Source: Streptacidiphilus sp. P02-A3a
GTDB taxonomy: Bacteria; Actinomycetota; Actinomycetes; Streptomycetales; Streptomycetaceae
Length of the DNA stretch: 64,000 nt
NCBI RefSeq assembly: GCF_014084105.1
Contig: NZ_CP048289.1
Span: 1,993,922 to 2,057,921, forward strand
Direction: 5' to 3'
Shown: piece after piece, positions 28,801-36,089 of the stretch
Layout of the letters: the number at the start of each line of letters is the position of its first letter
How positions within the stretch are numbered: position 1 is the first letter of the stretch
Program-made: the position numbers and the translations under genes
The notes under the pieces: model-generated
The model's database searches: none
What the model was told of the DNA's origin: nothing
The model's input: only the letters and a program-made list of their open reading frames with translations

Positions 28801-31474
28801 TTGGCAGACCTACACCTACGACCTGCTCGGTGACCGCACCGGCATGGTCAACCACGACACCACCGGTAACGCTGCCGATAACACGACTCAGACCGACGCC
28901 TACACTGGCGCTGACGGCACCGCAACCGCTACCGACCCGGACCAGGCGAGCAGCGTCACCACCAGCAACCCAAGCCTGGGCAGCGCCACTCAGACCATCG
29001 GCTACACCGACAACAGCCTGATCAGCGGCGGGGTCGACGCCGGGAACACCATGACTCGGGCCAGCACCACCACCGGGCCGCTGACATCCGGCGTCAAGAC
29101 CAGCGCCGGCGGCGCGCTGTGCCTGGCAGATCCCGCCAACGCCACCACCGCCGGAACCCAGATGATCCTCTGGGGCTGCGGATCGGGTGGTCAGACCTTC
29201 GCCATCGGTACCGACGGCACTGTGCGCGTCAACGGCGTGTGCCTCGATCTGAGCGGTACCAATGTCGTCCTCAACCCTTGCTCCGGTGCGGCCAGCCAGA
29301 ACTGGAAGACGACCACCGGCGGCACTCTGGTCAACGTCAGCACCGGCAAGTGCCTTGCAGACCCCAGCGGCAACAACACCCCCGGCGGCGCCAAGCAGAT
29401 CATCTGGACCTGTGGCAGCGGCGGCCAGACCTACACACCGAACTCCACCGGCAACGCGGTTCTGCCGGGACAGACCCAGACCCTCACCTACGACGCCGAA
29501 GGCCGCCCGGCCACCGTCACCACCCCCAGCGGTACTACCAGCCAGATCAGCAGCTACCTCTACGACGCCGAAGGCAACCTGCTGGAGGAGACCAGCGGCG
29601 CCACCACCATCCTCTACCTCTTCGGCAGTACTGAACAGCTCACCAAGATCGGCACTGGAGTCACCGGCCAGCGCTCTTACACCGGCCCCGACGGAACTGT
29701 CATCACCCGAAGCACCGGCGGATCCACGCCGGGCGGCACGGTCGTCTACCAGCTGTCCAACGCCCAGGGCACCGCGACCACCACCATCAGCTCCACCACC
29801 TCCACTCCCACCATCACCCGCCGCTACTACGACCCCTACGGCAACCCACGTGGAACCACCCCCTCCACCTGGCCGGACCTTGAGGGCTATCTGGGCAAGC
29901 CCACCGACGCCACCAGCGGCCTGGACCTCCTCGGTGCTCGGACCTACGACCCCACCCAGGGCCGCTTCACCAGCCCTGACCCTGTCTTCGAAGCCGGCGA
30001 CCCGAACCAGATGGGCGGCTACACCTACGCCGCCGACAACCCCTCCACCGGCAGCGACCCGTCCGGCCTGATGTTCGACGGATCCGACGGTGCCCCGACC
30101 GGCTGCACACCGGGCCTCGACATGAGTATGTGCAGCGGACCCATCACGGTAACTGACGGGAGCACGAAGGATGTTCTCGCCGGGTTCGCAGACCAGGCAC
30201 TCAACATCGCCAGCTACGTGGCACCGATGGGCTGGGCTGTTCGGCCGATTCAGCACTACGCGCTGGATAAACTCGAATCGGCAGCCGGCGTCAACAAGAG
30301 CAATATCGGTTACTCGTCCGGCCAGCGTGAGGCGGATGTCGCATCGCTGTTCCTGGCGCCGGAGGATGACCCGGAAGTCCTGTTCGCAGAGGGGGAGGCC
30401 GACGTCGAGCGGGCTCTTCAAAGCGAGACAGCGGCTCTGGAGAAGGCGAATGTCGAAGCGGACGGATCCGGTGCTACTGCAGCTGACCATGCGACCTCGG
30501 ACAGCCAGGAGCCGGCGAAGAGCGCACCGCCAAAGGAATCAACAGATCCAGCGCATACCCAGACAGCCGGCGAATCCGACACTGCCAGCAGCCCGTCTGG
30601 CAAGAGCAAGTGCAGCTTCTCGCCGGACACTCCTGTTCTCATGGCCAACGGCACAACGGAGGCCATAGGCAAACTGAAGGTCGGCGACAAGGTCGAGTCC
30701 GCCAACCCCGACACCGGGAAGGAAGAGGGAGGCCGCACAGTCCAGGACGTGTGGATCAACCACGACACCGACCTTCTGGATGTCACCGTCAGCGACGGCC
30801 ACAGCCACACGGCGGTCGTGCACACGACCGCCAACCACCCGTTCTGGGACGACACCACCCACACCTGGGTCCGAGCGGACCACCTCAAACCCGGTGACAG
30901 GCTTGCCAGTACCCACGGCCAGCACCCCACTGTCGTCAACACGAAGACGACCCCCGGCGCGGCCAACCGCTGGAACCTGACCGTCCAGCAGCTCCACACG
31001 TACTATGTACTGGCCGGTACGACGCCGATCTTGGTGCACAATACGAGCGGTCCTAATTTGTGCACCGTTCCTGGCCATGACCATGTTCAGTCTCGGGTAG
31101 ATGACTTGACGGACGCGGCTGGAGCGGGTGCAGGGTTTAGGACAATGGGTGGACTTCATGCCGATGTCCCTGGAGCGAATGGCGGGCTCGACTTCTACGC
31201 CGTAGGTGCGCGAGCTGACATGACGCCGACGCAATTTGGAGAACTATCTGACCTTGGAAACACGGAGTTTGGCTTCCGTGTTCCGCAGCCAGCTAGGTTG
31301 GTGACGCGAGATAATCTCTGGCATGCCGAAGTGAAGCTATTCAATGAGGTGGCGGGAGGGCTGCAATTGCAGCCAAGATTCATGGTGGTCAGCCGACCAA
31401 TCTGTCCTGAATGTGAGAACTTCCTCACTCAGAGAGGTGCTACCTTGACTTCTGCTACCACGGCGCAGTGGTAG
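22898..31474 (+). CDS. RHS-repeat polymorphic toxin with lectin, HINT and deaminase-like domains
   Basis: 2858 residues. A signal peptide spans about 1-39 (ending AAVAQE). A long beta-propeller/RHS body carries many YD repeats. A bulb-type mannose-lectin domain is inserted at about 1489-1586 and a ricin beta-trefoil at about 2067-2180. The RHS core signature GYLGKPTDATSGLDLLGARTY leads to RFTSPDP and ends near 2390. A HINT autoprocessing domain runs from C2572 to H2714-N2715, which would release the C-terminal part. The last 140 residues hold H2809-A-E2811 and C2836-P-E-C2839, the zinc-binding and catalytic pattern of the cytidine-deaminase superfamily found in several contact-dependent toxins. 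GC content drops sharply right after the HINT domain, as expected for an exchanged toxin module. The next gene is probably its immunity gene. Confidence 0.85.
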   Translation: MSVRTRWFAGVRHRVWRRSLTLGTAMVAVSAMVAPAAVAQEIPQYHYSGKLWSPFPLPVTKSVPVHNLGDGRTSLALGKGDKPLKTYAAAAPAWPSAGSATVSLTRAVAASASAAPAPKGSASIAGSATRDQHGASAAASASAHPSASAGSATTMRVVPVTGPVKVGALPVWLGPAASPAHGAHASVAAAEPLPTQVRVQVASHSQAVAAGANAMLLGFARADGSAAGQVQVVIDYADLARAFGGGYGSRLVMFAMPSCALTTPQIQACRTRTPLDFSNRADADQLVANLSLVSGSTVAPHSTGRAGAAPMDTSGSMTLVGVSSGTLGSQGDYSATSLNPSGTWQASGTGAFTYSYPIDVPSAVGGSAPSVSFDYNSQSVDGETSARNSQASWIGDGWDYQPGFIERSYRSCGSLLNSSGQRLLKGSGDECWGGDNATVSFGAHSGTLIPTTMASGVPGLVAQWKLSSDDGTVVQELSGAQNGLYQGIYYRVLTPDGSAAYFGSDHAPASTAINSSPQSGTPTDSSTNSAWGLPVLHPVSGDPCYSSTTGTASKCSANEGWRWNLDFTVSPNGFVQRYDYSTENNWYDLGGGQVAASNGSGTLAQYTRGGTLTQISYGYQLADELAGRTPAAAVVFASKQRCQTSPSFACSQAISTSNATNFPDVPYDLNCNQGNSTTLPPGSTSVPAGVCVTVSPTFWSTAHLDSVTTEVHVIDPTSKADKGLVPVDKYQLGQVYSAYGGTIDPVTGTTNDPADAGELQAVMWLQSIQHTGEADPYDGGSTAVTMNPVTFIGTEFDNRVDGGDAPELFRPRISAIVTETGEVISVDYYAPDCSRVNNTMPVSPDGDTMSCYQAYWTQPGAGFPIADWFNKSRVQTVVVSDATGGAGDTAGPKNSQGLGPYGSPDQVTNYSYGGAAWHRDDSAQTDDLYRTWDQFRGYRTVTVTTGTSPDPITQTTTTYLQGMDGDYLADGTQRSVKVSDTVGDNVVDSNWLAGTPLETDTYTAANGTIDAKSVVPTTDITQTASVAQTAWSDWNSTDYSGSAPTLSTLPPLTARRISDATTRSYSLLKSGSWRENQSVTDYDSQGRESTVDTTADVGGAAPQEQCATTDYAAPPSSDAMMLSYPDETVRESAACGSSSQTLLSDKKLYYVGDGTLGNLGTFGQLSGTGLVTGTQIATAFSAGTATAWQTTTAMMYDGAGRTTQTLTPDPTGVKASGLATTTSFTPAWSASGGNTNPTTMTSTNSQGWTTTSTLDPLRGQTMTNIDANKRATDVTYDALGRRTAVWLPGRLQASQSADMTFSYSIDPGATVTVGPKVATTITGAPSAVTTDTLREDNSYSQSITLYDGMLQPRQTQTTTADNSAGRLISDTFYDSHGWPLRTYAPYIDTTTSPSTTMAQVLAESQIPSENVTTYDGQGRALQNTLYTMGVAQWNTATSYPGADETDTTPPAGGPTTSTIVNALGQTTSSTVQNTNSQVQLSGGTVIPSGTSLMSDAVRLTMLASGDLSLTSLASGKQLWHTGTSSAGAYADFGTDGNLGVFSSSGTQLWSSNLTATTGSVLKLQNDANLVIYNSAGTSAWSTSTAGQAGQANATTSYTYTPAGQVNTIKDSAGNQWSYQYNLLGQPTSQSDPNTGTTSFNSYDVDGNLLQTTDARGQKLGYTYDWDNRPVAEYNLSQSASESSSNMLAAWAYDQTPSTADSPAPNANTLGYPTSSTRYVHSGTTTSSYTQQVTGYNSAYQPMGTRTTIPSADGFPAPAGTTQGASGTVSFESDATYTPNTGLLNSTSFGADGGLLPETIGYQYDLQGLLMSDGGTLTQSGGTQIGGAYVDNTNYSPLGQLTRTTYGVYGLQLSTTSAYDAATGRLTNETSDWQTSTASQIDSTDYRYDQAGDITATSDTESNGGAVTGTDTQCFNYDSFQRLTSAWSDTGGIRAAGVGGTGSCDDVSPTANATPSSPKADTVGGPAPYWQTYTYDLLGDRTGMVNHDTTGNAADNTTQTDAYTGADGTATATDPDQASSVTTSNPSLGSATQTIGYTDNSLISGGVDAGNTMTRASTTTGPLTSGVKTSAGGALCLADPANATTAGTQMILWGCGSGGQTFAIGTDGTVRVNGVCLDLSGTNVVLNPCSGAASQNWKTTTGGTLVNVSTGKCLADPSGNNTPGGAKQIIWTCGSGGQTYTPNSTGNAVLPGQTQTLTYDAEGRPATVTTPSGTTSQISSYLYDAEGNLLEETSGATTILYLFGSTEQLTKIGTGVTGQRSYTGPDGTVITRSTGGSTPGGTVVYQLSNAQGTATTTISSTTSTPTITRRYYDPYGNPRGTTPSTWPDLEGYLGKPTDATSGLDLLGARTYDPTQGRFTSPDPVFEAGDPNQMGGYTYAADNPSTGSDPSGLMFDGSDGAPTGCTPGLDMSMCSGPITVTDGSTKDVLAGFADQALNIASYVAPMGWAVRPIQHYALDKLESAAGVNKSNIGYSSGQREADVASLFLAPEDDPEVLFAEGEADVERALQSETAALEKANVEADGSGATAADHATSDSQEPAKSAPPKESTDPAHTQTAGESDTASSPSGKSKCSFSPDTPVLMANGTTEAIGKLKVGDKVESANPDTGKEEGGRTVQDVWINHDTDLLDVTVSDGHSHTAVVHTTANHPFWDDTTHTWVRADHLKPGDRLASTHGQHPTVVNTKTTPGAANRWNLTVQQLHTYYVLAGTTPILVHNTSGPNLCTVPGHDHVQSRVDDLTDAAGAGAGFRTMGGLHADVPGANGGLDFYAVGARADMTPTQFGELSDLGNTEFGFRVPQPARLVTRDNLWHAEVKLFNEVAGGLQLQPRFMVVSRPICPECENFLTQRGATLTSATTAQW

Positions 31475-31509
31475 TGCGCCAGCCGTGATCCACAGGGAAG
31501 GAGGCTCCG

Positions 31510-32064
31510 ATGTCTGAGTCGTCACTCGGCACTGCGCTGGATGGTGCGGACTCTAGGGCGCTGAGCTGCGTTACAGCGCTGAGAATCGGTGGCGGGTTGT
31601 ACATCCTTGCTGACGCTGATGGGAGAGGGGACCTCTACTATCAGGTGGATGCTGGTGTGCGCGCTGGACTCAGGTCCTGCGAAGGTCGGCGCCTGAACGC
31701 CGATGTGGTTCGTATCGCCAAGAAGGCATGTCAGCGGCTGACTTCTACATTTTCTGGCGACGAACAAACGCGCCAGTTTACTCTTGCTGGATTCAGTCTC
31801 TTGGCTGATGTTCTTGCCTTGTTGGACGCTGATATCAGCGAACCAGCAGAGGGTCATATGGCCATTTTTGAGAAGGCACTCGAGGTGGCTTCGGCTTGGT
31901 CTGAAGCGGTTCGTATTGATGGTCATGGAAGCTTGCAAGAATTCGAGCTTTCCTGCCAGCGGGAATCAGTCTCTCTCCTGAGGGAGGGAGGGGTTCTTGG
32001 CCTCCGAAATGCCCTGGGGCCTATGGAATTGAGTTATCGCGGGTTGGCGAAAGGCGTGGCCTAG
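31510..32064 (+). CDS. Putative immunity protein for the RHS deaminase-like toxin
   Basis: 184 residues from an ATG with a very strong ribosome site (GGAAGGAGG), 35 bp after the toxin stop. No signal peptide or membrane segment is present, so it is cytosolic, as expected for protection against a nucleic-acid-modifying toxin. The protein is mixed helical, with RLTSTFSGDEQTRQFTLAGF in the middle and acidic patches. I do not recognise the family. Its GC content is low, like the toxin tip, suggesting the two arrived together. A terminator follows at 32097. Immunity function is inferred purely from position and composition. Confidence 0.6.
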   Translation: MSESSLGTALDGADSRALSCVTALRIGGGLYILADADGRGDLYYQVDAGVRAGLRSCEGRRLNADVVRIAKKACQRLTSTFSGDEQTRQFTLAGFSLLADVLALLDADISEPAEGHMAIFEKALEVASAWSEAVRIDGHGSLQEFELSCQRESVSLLREGGVLGLRNALGPMELSYRGLAKGVA

Positions 32065-32096
32065 GAACGCGCATTTTCTCAATAGGGCATATTCGA

Positions 32097-32132
32097 AGCA
32101 GCCCCACCAGATTAAGTTCCGGTGGGGCTGCT
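32097..32132 (+). terminator. Terminator after the toxin-immunity pair
   Basis: A 12-bp perfect stem (32097-32108 with 32121-32132) with a 12-nt loop, 33 bp beyond the immunity stop. It also faces the decayed integrase on the other strand and may serve both directions. Confidence 0.65.
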
Positions 32133-32140
32133 GGGGCGTC

Positions 32141-32163
32141 TGACGGCAATAGTTGACGGCAAC
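32141..32163. repeat. Direct repeat TGACGGCAA next to the int stop
   Basis: Two copies of TGACGGCAA (32141-32149 and 32155-32163) lie just past the end of the decayed integrase, where integrase arm-type binding sites or the attachment site are expected. No tRNA gene or core att repeat was identified. Confidence 0.35.
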
Positions 32164-32164
32164 G

Positions 32165-33062
32165 TCAGTGGACGGGTGCTGCACGAAGTGGTGGGTCGTC
32201 GCCGTCGTCGGTTCGGGTGGCGGGCTGGGCGGGGTTGCGGAGGGCGTTGCCGAGGAGGTCGATGGCGTCGCGTTGGAGGCGGAGCCGGACGTGGGCGTAC
32301 ACCGTCGCGGTCACGCCGATGTGGGCATGGCCCAACAGCTCTTTGATAAAGACGAGTTCGACGCCCTGCTCCAGGAGGAGCGTCGCCGCCGAGTGCCGGA
32401 GATCGTGGAACCGGATACGGCGGAGCAGGGCGTTGAAGTGCCGGGTGAGGGTGGCTCCCTCGATCGGGGACCCGTCGGGCCGGGTGAAGACGTAGCCGCT
32501 CGCCTTCCAGCCCGTCCCCGCGACTTCGCGTTCCTGGCACTGCCGGTCGCGGTGCTGTGCGAGGGAGTGCAGGCACTCGGTGGGCAGGGCGATGCGCCGT
32601 TCCGAGCTCCGCGTCTTGGTGGGCAGGGCGGTCTAGCCGCCGGAGTTGGTGCGTTGGAGGGTGCGGCGGATGCTAGCGGTTCCGCCGGTGAGGTCGAGGT
32701 CTTCCCAGCGCAGGCCGAGGAGTTCGCCCTAGCGGAGCCCGCTGCGCAGGGCGAGTTCGAACAGCGCTCTCAGCCGGTGCCCGTGCGTGGCGGTCAGGAA
32801 CGCGTGGGCTTCCTCGGCGGTGAGGGGTTCGAAGCGGCGGGGTCGGGGTGTGCCCATGCGGACGTTGCGGGCCACGTTGCGCGGGATCTCCTCTTCATGG
32901 ACGGCGTGCTCCAGGGCGGACTTGAGCACGGAGTGCACATAGGCCAGCGTCAGCGGGGAGAGCCGCTTGCGGCAGCACTTGCCGATCGCGCAGCACTGGG
33001 GCTGGTCACGGGCGGTGTCGTGGCCGCATGCGCAGCACTGGCAAGTGATGCGGAGCTGGGTG
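32165..33062 (-). pseudogene. Tyrosine integrase of an actinomycete integrative element, two TAG stops
   Basis: The minus strand encodes the C-terminal two-thirds of an AICE-type integrase. It starts in the Cys-rich insert CQCCACGHDTARDQPQCC, continues SVLKSALEHAVHEEEIPRNV, and has the catalytic pieces LRSGLR-GELLGLRWEDLDL, FHDLRHSAATLL, LLGHAHIGVT and the tyrosine in TATVYAHV. All lie in one frame but are cut by TAG at 32729-32731, where CAG (Gln) is expected, and by TAG at 32633-32635. The N-terminal part is replaced by a repSA fragment after a deletion. The integrase is dead. Confidence 0.8.
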
Positions 33063-33422
33063 GTGGGTGACGGTGTCGGGAACGGTCTTGCCGCCGCGCA
33101 GTCCGGCGGCGATGAGCTGGTAGGTGTCGTGGTGGTAGACCTCGGCGCAGGAGCAGCAGCGGGTGGTGCGGCGGTTGCCGCAGCGGACCAGGAGGCAGTC
33201 GGCGGGTATCTGGGCGGAGTCGAGGTGGCGCAGGATTAGTCCGGTGGCGGCGTCCACCTCGGTGCGGTGCCCGTCGAGGCGGACCGGCCGCACGCAACCG
33301 CCAAGTGTCGTCAACTGGCGCACGAACCAGGGCAGTTGGCCGGGGGAGGCGAGCTTTTCCAGGTCGCCAGGGCGCAGGCCGGGGGTGAAGACGTTGGGCT
33401 GGTGCTGGGGTTCTGCGGGCAT
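33006..33422 (-). pseudogene. N-terminal fragment of a RepSA-type replication initiator
   Basis: About 120 residues beginning MPAEPQHQPNVFTPGLRPGD and containing CVRPVRLDGHRTEVDAATG, LLVRCGNRRTTRCCSCAEVY and YQLIAAGLRGGKTVPDTV. This is the start of RepSA-family replication initiators of pSAM2-like integrative elements, which are normally about 450 residues and have a cysteine-rich N-terminus. Homology ends near 33062, where the sequence jumps into integrase sequence in another frame. The catalytic part and the xis gene that normally separates rep and int are gone, so a single deletion probably fused the two. Confidence 0.75.
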
Positions 33423-33591
33423 GAGGGCATGGCCTCTCGGCGGGACGGCGCGCGGGGTGCCGTCGGGGAGGTGGGTGGGGGACCCCGGCAGGGGCAGGGC
33501 CGGTGGGCGGTGGTGCCCCTGCCGAGGGTGCGCTGCTGCGGGCGGGCTGGCGGCCGGGTTCTTCGCTCCCCGGGTGGTGGGCCGTCAGGCA

Positions 33592-33840
33592 TCAGGCGGC
33601 CTTGTCCAGACCCACGCTGGTGGGCAGGTCGCGGACCTGGTGGCCTGCCTGGCACGGGGCTTCGCTGATGCGCCAGCAGGCTTCGGTGGGCAGGTAGACC
33701 GACCGCATCCGGACCGGGGTGCGCATCGTGCCGATCGCGGCGATGGCGACGCCGGCGGGCAGCTCGCGGTCGGCTGCGCTGACCTCCAGGTCGCGGCCGT
33801 CGGGGAACAGGTGGAGGAAGTCCTCGATGGTGTCAACACG
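33592..33840 (-). pseudogene. Truncated AICE transfer-type gene
   Basis: A minus-strand frame reads TIEDFLHLFPDGRDLEVSAA, then VAIAAIGTMRTPVRMRSVYL and ISEAPCQAGHQVRDLPTSVG, and stops at 33592. It has the size and style of the small mobile-element transfer/spread proteins encoded upstream of repSA in integrative elements. Its 5' end is removed where the IS3-family element begins near 33860. Family assignment is from context plus resemblance. Confidence 0.45.
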
Positions 33841-33897
33841 TTGGCATATCCGTGCGGTGAGCTTGCTCCGTTTTGACGGACAGGTTCGTTGTGTTGT

Positions 33898-34786
33898 TTA
33901 GGCTGCGTGGAGTGCTTCGTAGTCGTTGGGGCTGAGGTAGCCCAGGCTGCTGTGGAGTCGGTGTAGGTTGAACCAGCCTTCGATGAAGTCGAAGATCGCA
34001 TTGTGGGCAGCGGCCCTGGTGGGCCAGGTGCGGGTGCTGATCAGTTCGCGCTTGAGGATGGAGAAGCTTGAGGATGGAGAAGAACGACTCGGCCAGGGCG
34101 TTGTCCCAGCACTGGCCGGTGCGCCCGACCGACAGGCGCACGCCGAGCTGCTCGGCCAGCTGGGCCAGGGCCCGGCTCGTGTACTGACAGCCACGATCCG
34201 CGTGGAAGATCACACCGTGGGCCGGTCGTCGTTGCAGATGCGCGGCCTGAAGAGCGTCGGCGACCAGTTCGGTGCGCAGGTGGTCGGCAGTGGCCCAACC
34301 GATGACCCTGCGGGAGGCGATGTCGATGACGGTGGCCAGGTAGAGCCAGCCCTCGTCGGTGGGAATGTACGTGATGTCGCCGCACCAGCGCTGGTTCAGC
34401 GCGGTCGCATCGGGGGTGAACTGGCGGTTGACCAGGTCCGGGCGCGTGGAGGCTCCTGCGTCGGGGACGGTGGTGACCGGGCGGCGCCGGCGGTGGACGC
34501 CCTGCAGTCCGGTCTGGCGCATCAGGCGGGCGACGCGCCGACGGCCGCAGCGCTGGCCCTGGCGCTGCAGGACCATGTGGACGCGCGGGGCGCCGTAGGT
34601 GCCGTGCGACCGGGCGTGGACGGCGCTGATCTCCTGAGCCAGCTCAAGGTCGCGGGCCCGGCGCGGTCCGGCGAGGGGGTTGCGGCGGGCATAGAAGGCG
34701 GTCCGGGAGACCTTCAGGAGCTCACACGCGCGTTTGACGTTGTGGCCCTGCTGCTTCTCCGCCTCGATGAACGGGTGCGCGTTCAC
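33898..34786 (-). pseudogene. IS3-family transposase OrfB, frameshifted by a 16-bp duplication
   Basis: The N-terminal part (HPFIEAEKQQGHNVKRACEL, then YGAPRVHMVL and ARLMRQTGLQG) and the DDE integrase core (WCGDITYIPTDEGWLYLATV, HADRGCQYTS, and the final Glu region DNALAESFFSILK) are intact. The frame then breaks at a tandem 16-bp duplication (34051-34082). The proper ending (FDFIEGWFNLHRLHSSLGYL, SPNDYEALHAA) continues in another frame to the stop at 33898. The duplicated DNA adds 16 bp, hence a +1 shift. The natural protein would be about 290 residues. Confidence 0.85.
34051..34082. repeat. 16-bp tandem duplication inside orfB
   Basis: CTTGAGGATGGAGAAG occurs twice head to tail (34051-34066 and 34067-34082). 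It is the mutation that inactivates the IS3 transposase, apparently by replication slippage. Confidence 0.9.
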
Positions 34787-35082
34787 CGGGTCCCCGCTGC
34801 GAAGAAAGCTGTCGCGCGCCGCAGGATCTCCACGTCCTCGCGCAGGCGGCGGTTCTCCCGCCGCAGGACCGCCAGCTCCTCCTGCTCGTCACTGGTCAGG
34901 CCCTCGCGTTCACCGGCGTCGACCTGGGCCCGCTTGACCCAGTCCCGCACCGCGGTCTCGGTCAGGTCGAAGTCCTTGGCGACCTGACCGACGGTGCGGT
35001 CCCCGCGCCGACAGCGCTCGACGATGTCGGCCTTGAACTGCGGCGTGAACGACCGCCTCGGTCGAGGCTTCTTCTTCCCCAT
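34783..35082 (-). CDS. IS3-family OrfA (helix-turn-helix transposase subunit)
   Basis: About 99 residues from the ATG at 35082 (MGKKKPRPRRSFTPQFKADI); upstream starts add only a few unlikely residues. It has the IS3 OrfA helix-turn-helix (DRTVGQVAKDFDLTETAVRDWVK) followed by a leucine-zipper-like coiled coil (EELAVLRRENRRLREDVEIL) and ends RRATAFFAAGTR. OrfA binds the IS ends and is normally fused to OrfB by a -1 ribosomal frameshift; orfB starts 4 nt before its stop. OrfA looks intact, but without a functional OrfB it cannot transpose the element. Confidence 0.85.
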   Translation of the reverse strand: MGKKKPRPRRSFTPQFKADIVERCRRGDRTVGQVAKDFDLTETAVRDWVKRAQVDAGEREGLTSDEQEELAVLRRENRRLREDVEILRRATAFFAAGTR

Positions 35083-35424
35083 GCCTTCCATGATGGGCAT
35101 CCCTCCGGGGCCGTGACCCCTGATCTCGGATGTCCGTCAAAACGGACCAACCTCAGCTCAGCGTCGCGAAGGGCCGATCCGCTCGTCCCCAGGGGGACAG
35201 GCGAGGGTGGCGCTCTGTCGCAGTGCGGTGCGGCGCAGCGCGGCCTGGTGTGGCGTGCGTGGGCGGTGGGGTGGGCAGGCTTGGACCGCTGACGACCGGG
35301 TCGGCGCCCCGGAGGAAAGATCTTGAAAGAAATCCCCGGGACGGTGTCGGATCGCGGCGGTGCTGTTCGTAGCAGGGGTGAGGCCGTCCACAACGGGCGG
35401 CGCCGGGGCAAAGGAGCCGGGAGC

Positions 35425-36033
35425 ATGAAGCTGACGACCATGACCCAGGTCACCCTCGACGGAGTGATGCAGGGAAACGGCGGCGCGTCGGACGACCGCC
35501 GGAACGGATTCGAGCGCGGCGGATGGGCCCGGGGGAAGGGCGACGACGGGACCAGGGCGTTCATCACGCGGACCTACCAGCGCGCCGAGGCGTTCCTGTT
35601 CGGGCGGCGCACCTACGAGTTGTTCGCCGACTCCTGGGGATCGGTCGACCGGATGCGCGCGCATCCCATCGGCGTAGCCTTGGACGAGGCTCCCAAGTAC
35701 GTTGCCTCGACCACGCTCACCGCGCCGCGTTGGGGGGACACGACCGTTCTCCGTGGTGACCTGGTGGCGGCCGTCGGCGAGCTGAAGGCCAGGCCCGGGG
35801 GCGAACTGCAGGTGCACGGCAGTGGCGCGCTGACCCGGTGGCTGCTGGGGAACGATCTGGTCGACGAGCTGACTCTGATCGTGGTCCCGGTGATCCTCGG
35901 CCAGGGTGCCAGGCTGTTCCCGGAGACCGGTCCCGACCTCGCGCTCGACCTGGTCGAGTCGCGGGTCGACTCGAACGGCGTGTCGGTCCAGGTCTACCGG
36001 CCGGACGGGCGCCCGCGGTACGCGACGGCCTGA
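35425..36033 (+). CDS. Dihydrofolate-reductase-fold (RibD C-terminal-like) protein
   Basis: 202 residues from the ATG at 35425 (MKLTTMTQVTLDGVMQ), preceded by AAAGGAG; the frame is open further upstream but lacks coding character. Motifs of the RibD-C/DHFR-like family are present: VTLDGVMQGNGG, FLFGRRTYELFADSW, KYVASTTL, GELQVHGSGALTRWLL and PVILGQGARLFPE. These proteins bind NADPH; their substrates are mostly unknown, and true folate reduction is unlikely. It lies 56 bp upstream of a DGPF-domain gene and an ECF sigma gene, a grouping that recurs in actinobacteria, so it probably belongs to that sigma factor's operon or regulon. Confidence 0.8.
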   Translation: MKLTTMTQVTLDGVMQGNGGASDDRRNGFERGGWARGKGDDGTRAFITRTYQRAEAFLFGRRTYELFADSWGSVDRMRAHPIGVALDEAPKYVASTTLTAPRWGDTTVLRGDLVAAVGELKARPGGELQVHGSGALTRWLLGNDLVDELTLIVVPVILGQGARLFPETGPDLALDLVESRVDSNGVSVQVYRPDGRPRYATA

Positions 36034-36089
36034 AGTCCCCGACCACCGAACCACGGTGTCCTCATCACACCACAGGAGATGACCTTCAG

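Larger units (their letters stand above)
33864..35149 (-). mobile_element. IS3-family insertion sequence (inactive)
   Basis: About 1.29 kb bounded by inverted repeats TCCGTTTTGACGGACA (33867-33882) and its complement (35131-35146), with outer TGC/TGG triplets. It encodes orfA and a frameshifted orfB in the standard IS3 arrangement. It interrupts the AICE remnant at about 33860. No clean target duplication was found. Confidence 0.75.

Noticed and set aside
25604..30490. Two long minus-strand frames (529 and 691 codons) opposite the RHS gene
   Set aside because: Gly/Val-rich translations without domains, antisense to a clear RHS protein; they arise from the GC-skewed third positions.
32633..32731. 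TAG codons in the integrase as recoded amino acids
   Set aside because: The gene also lacks its N-terminus through a deletion and sits in a degraded element, so ordinary decay explains the stops.
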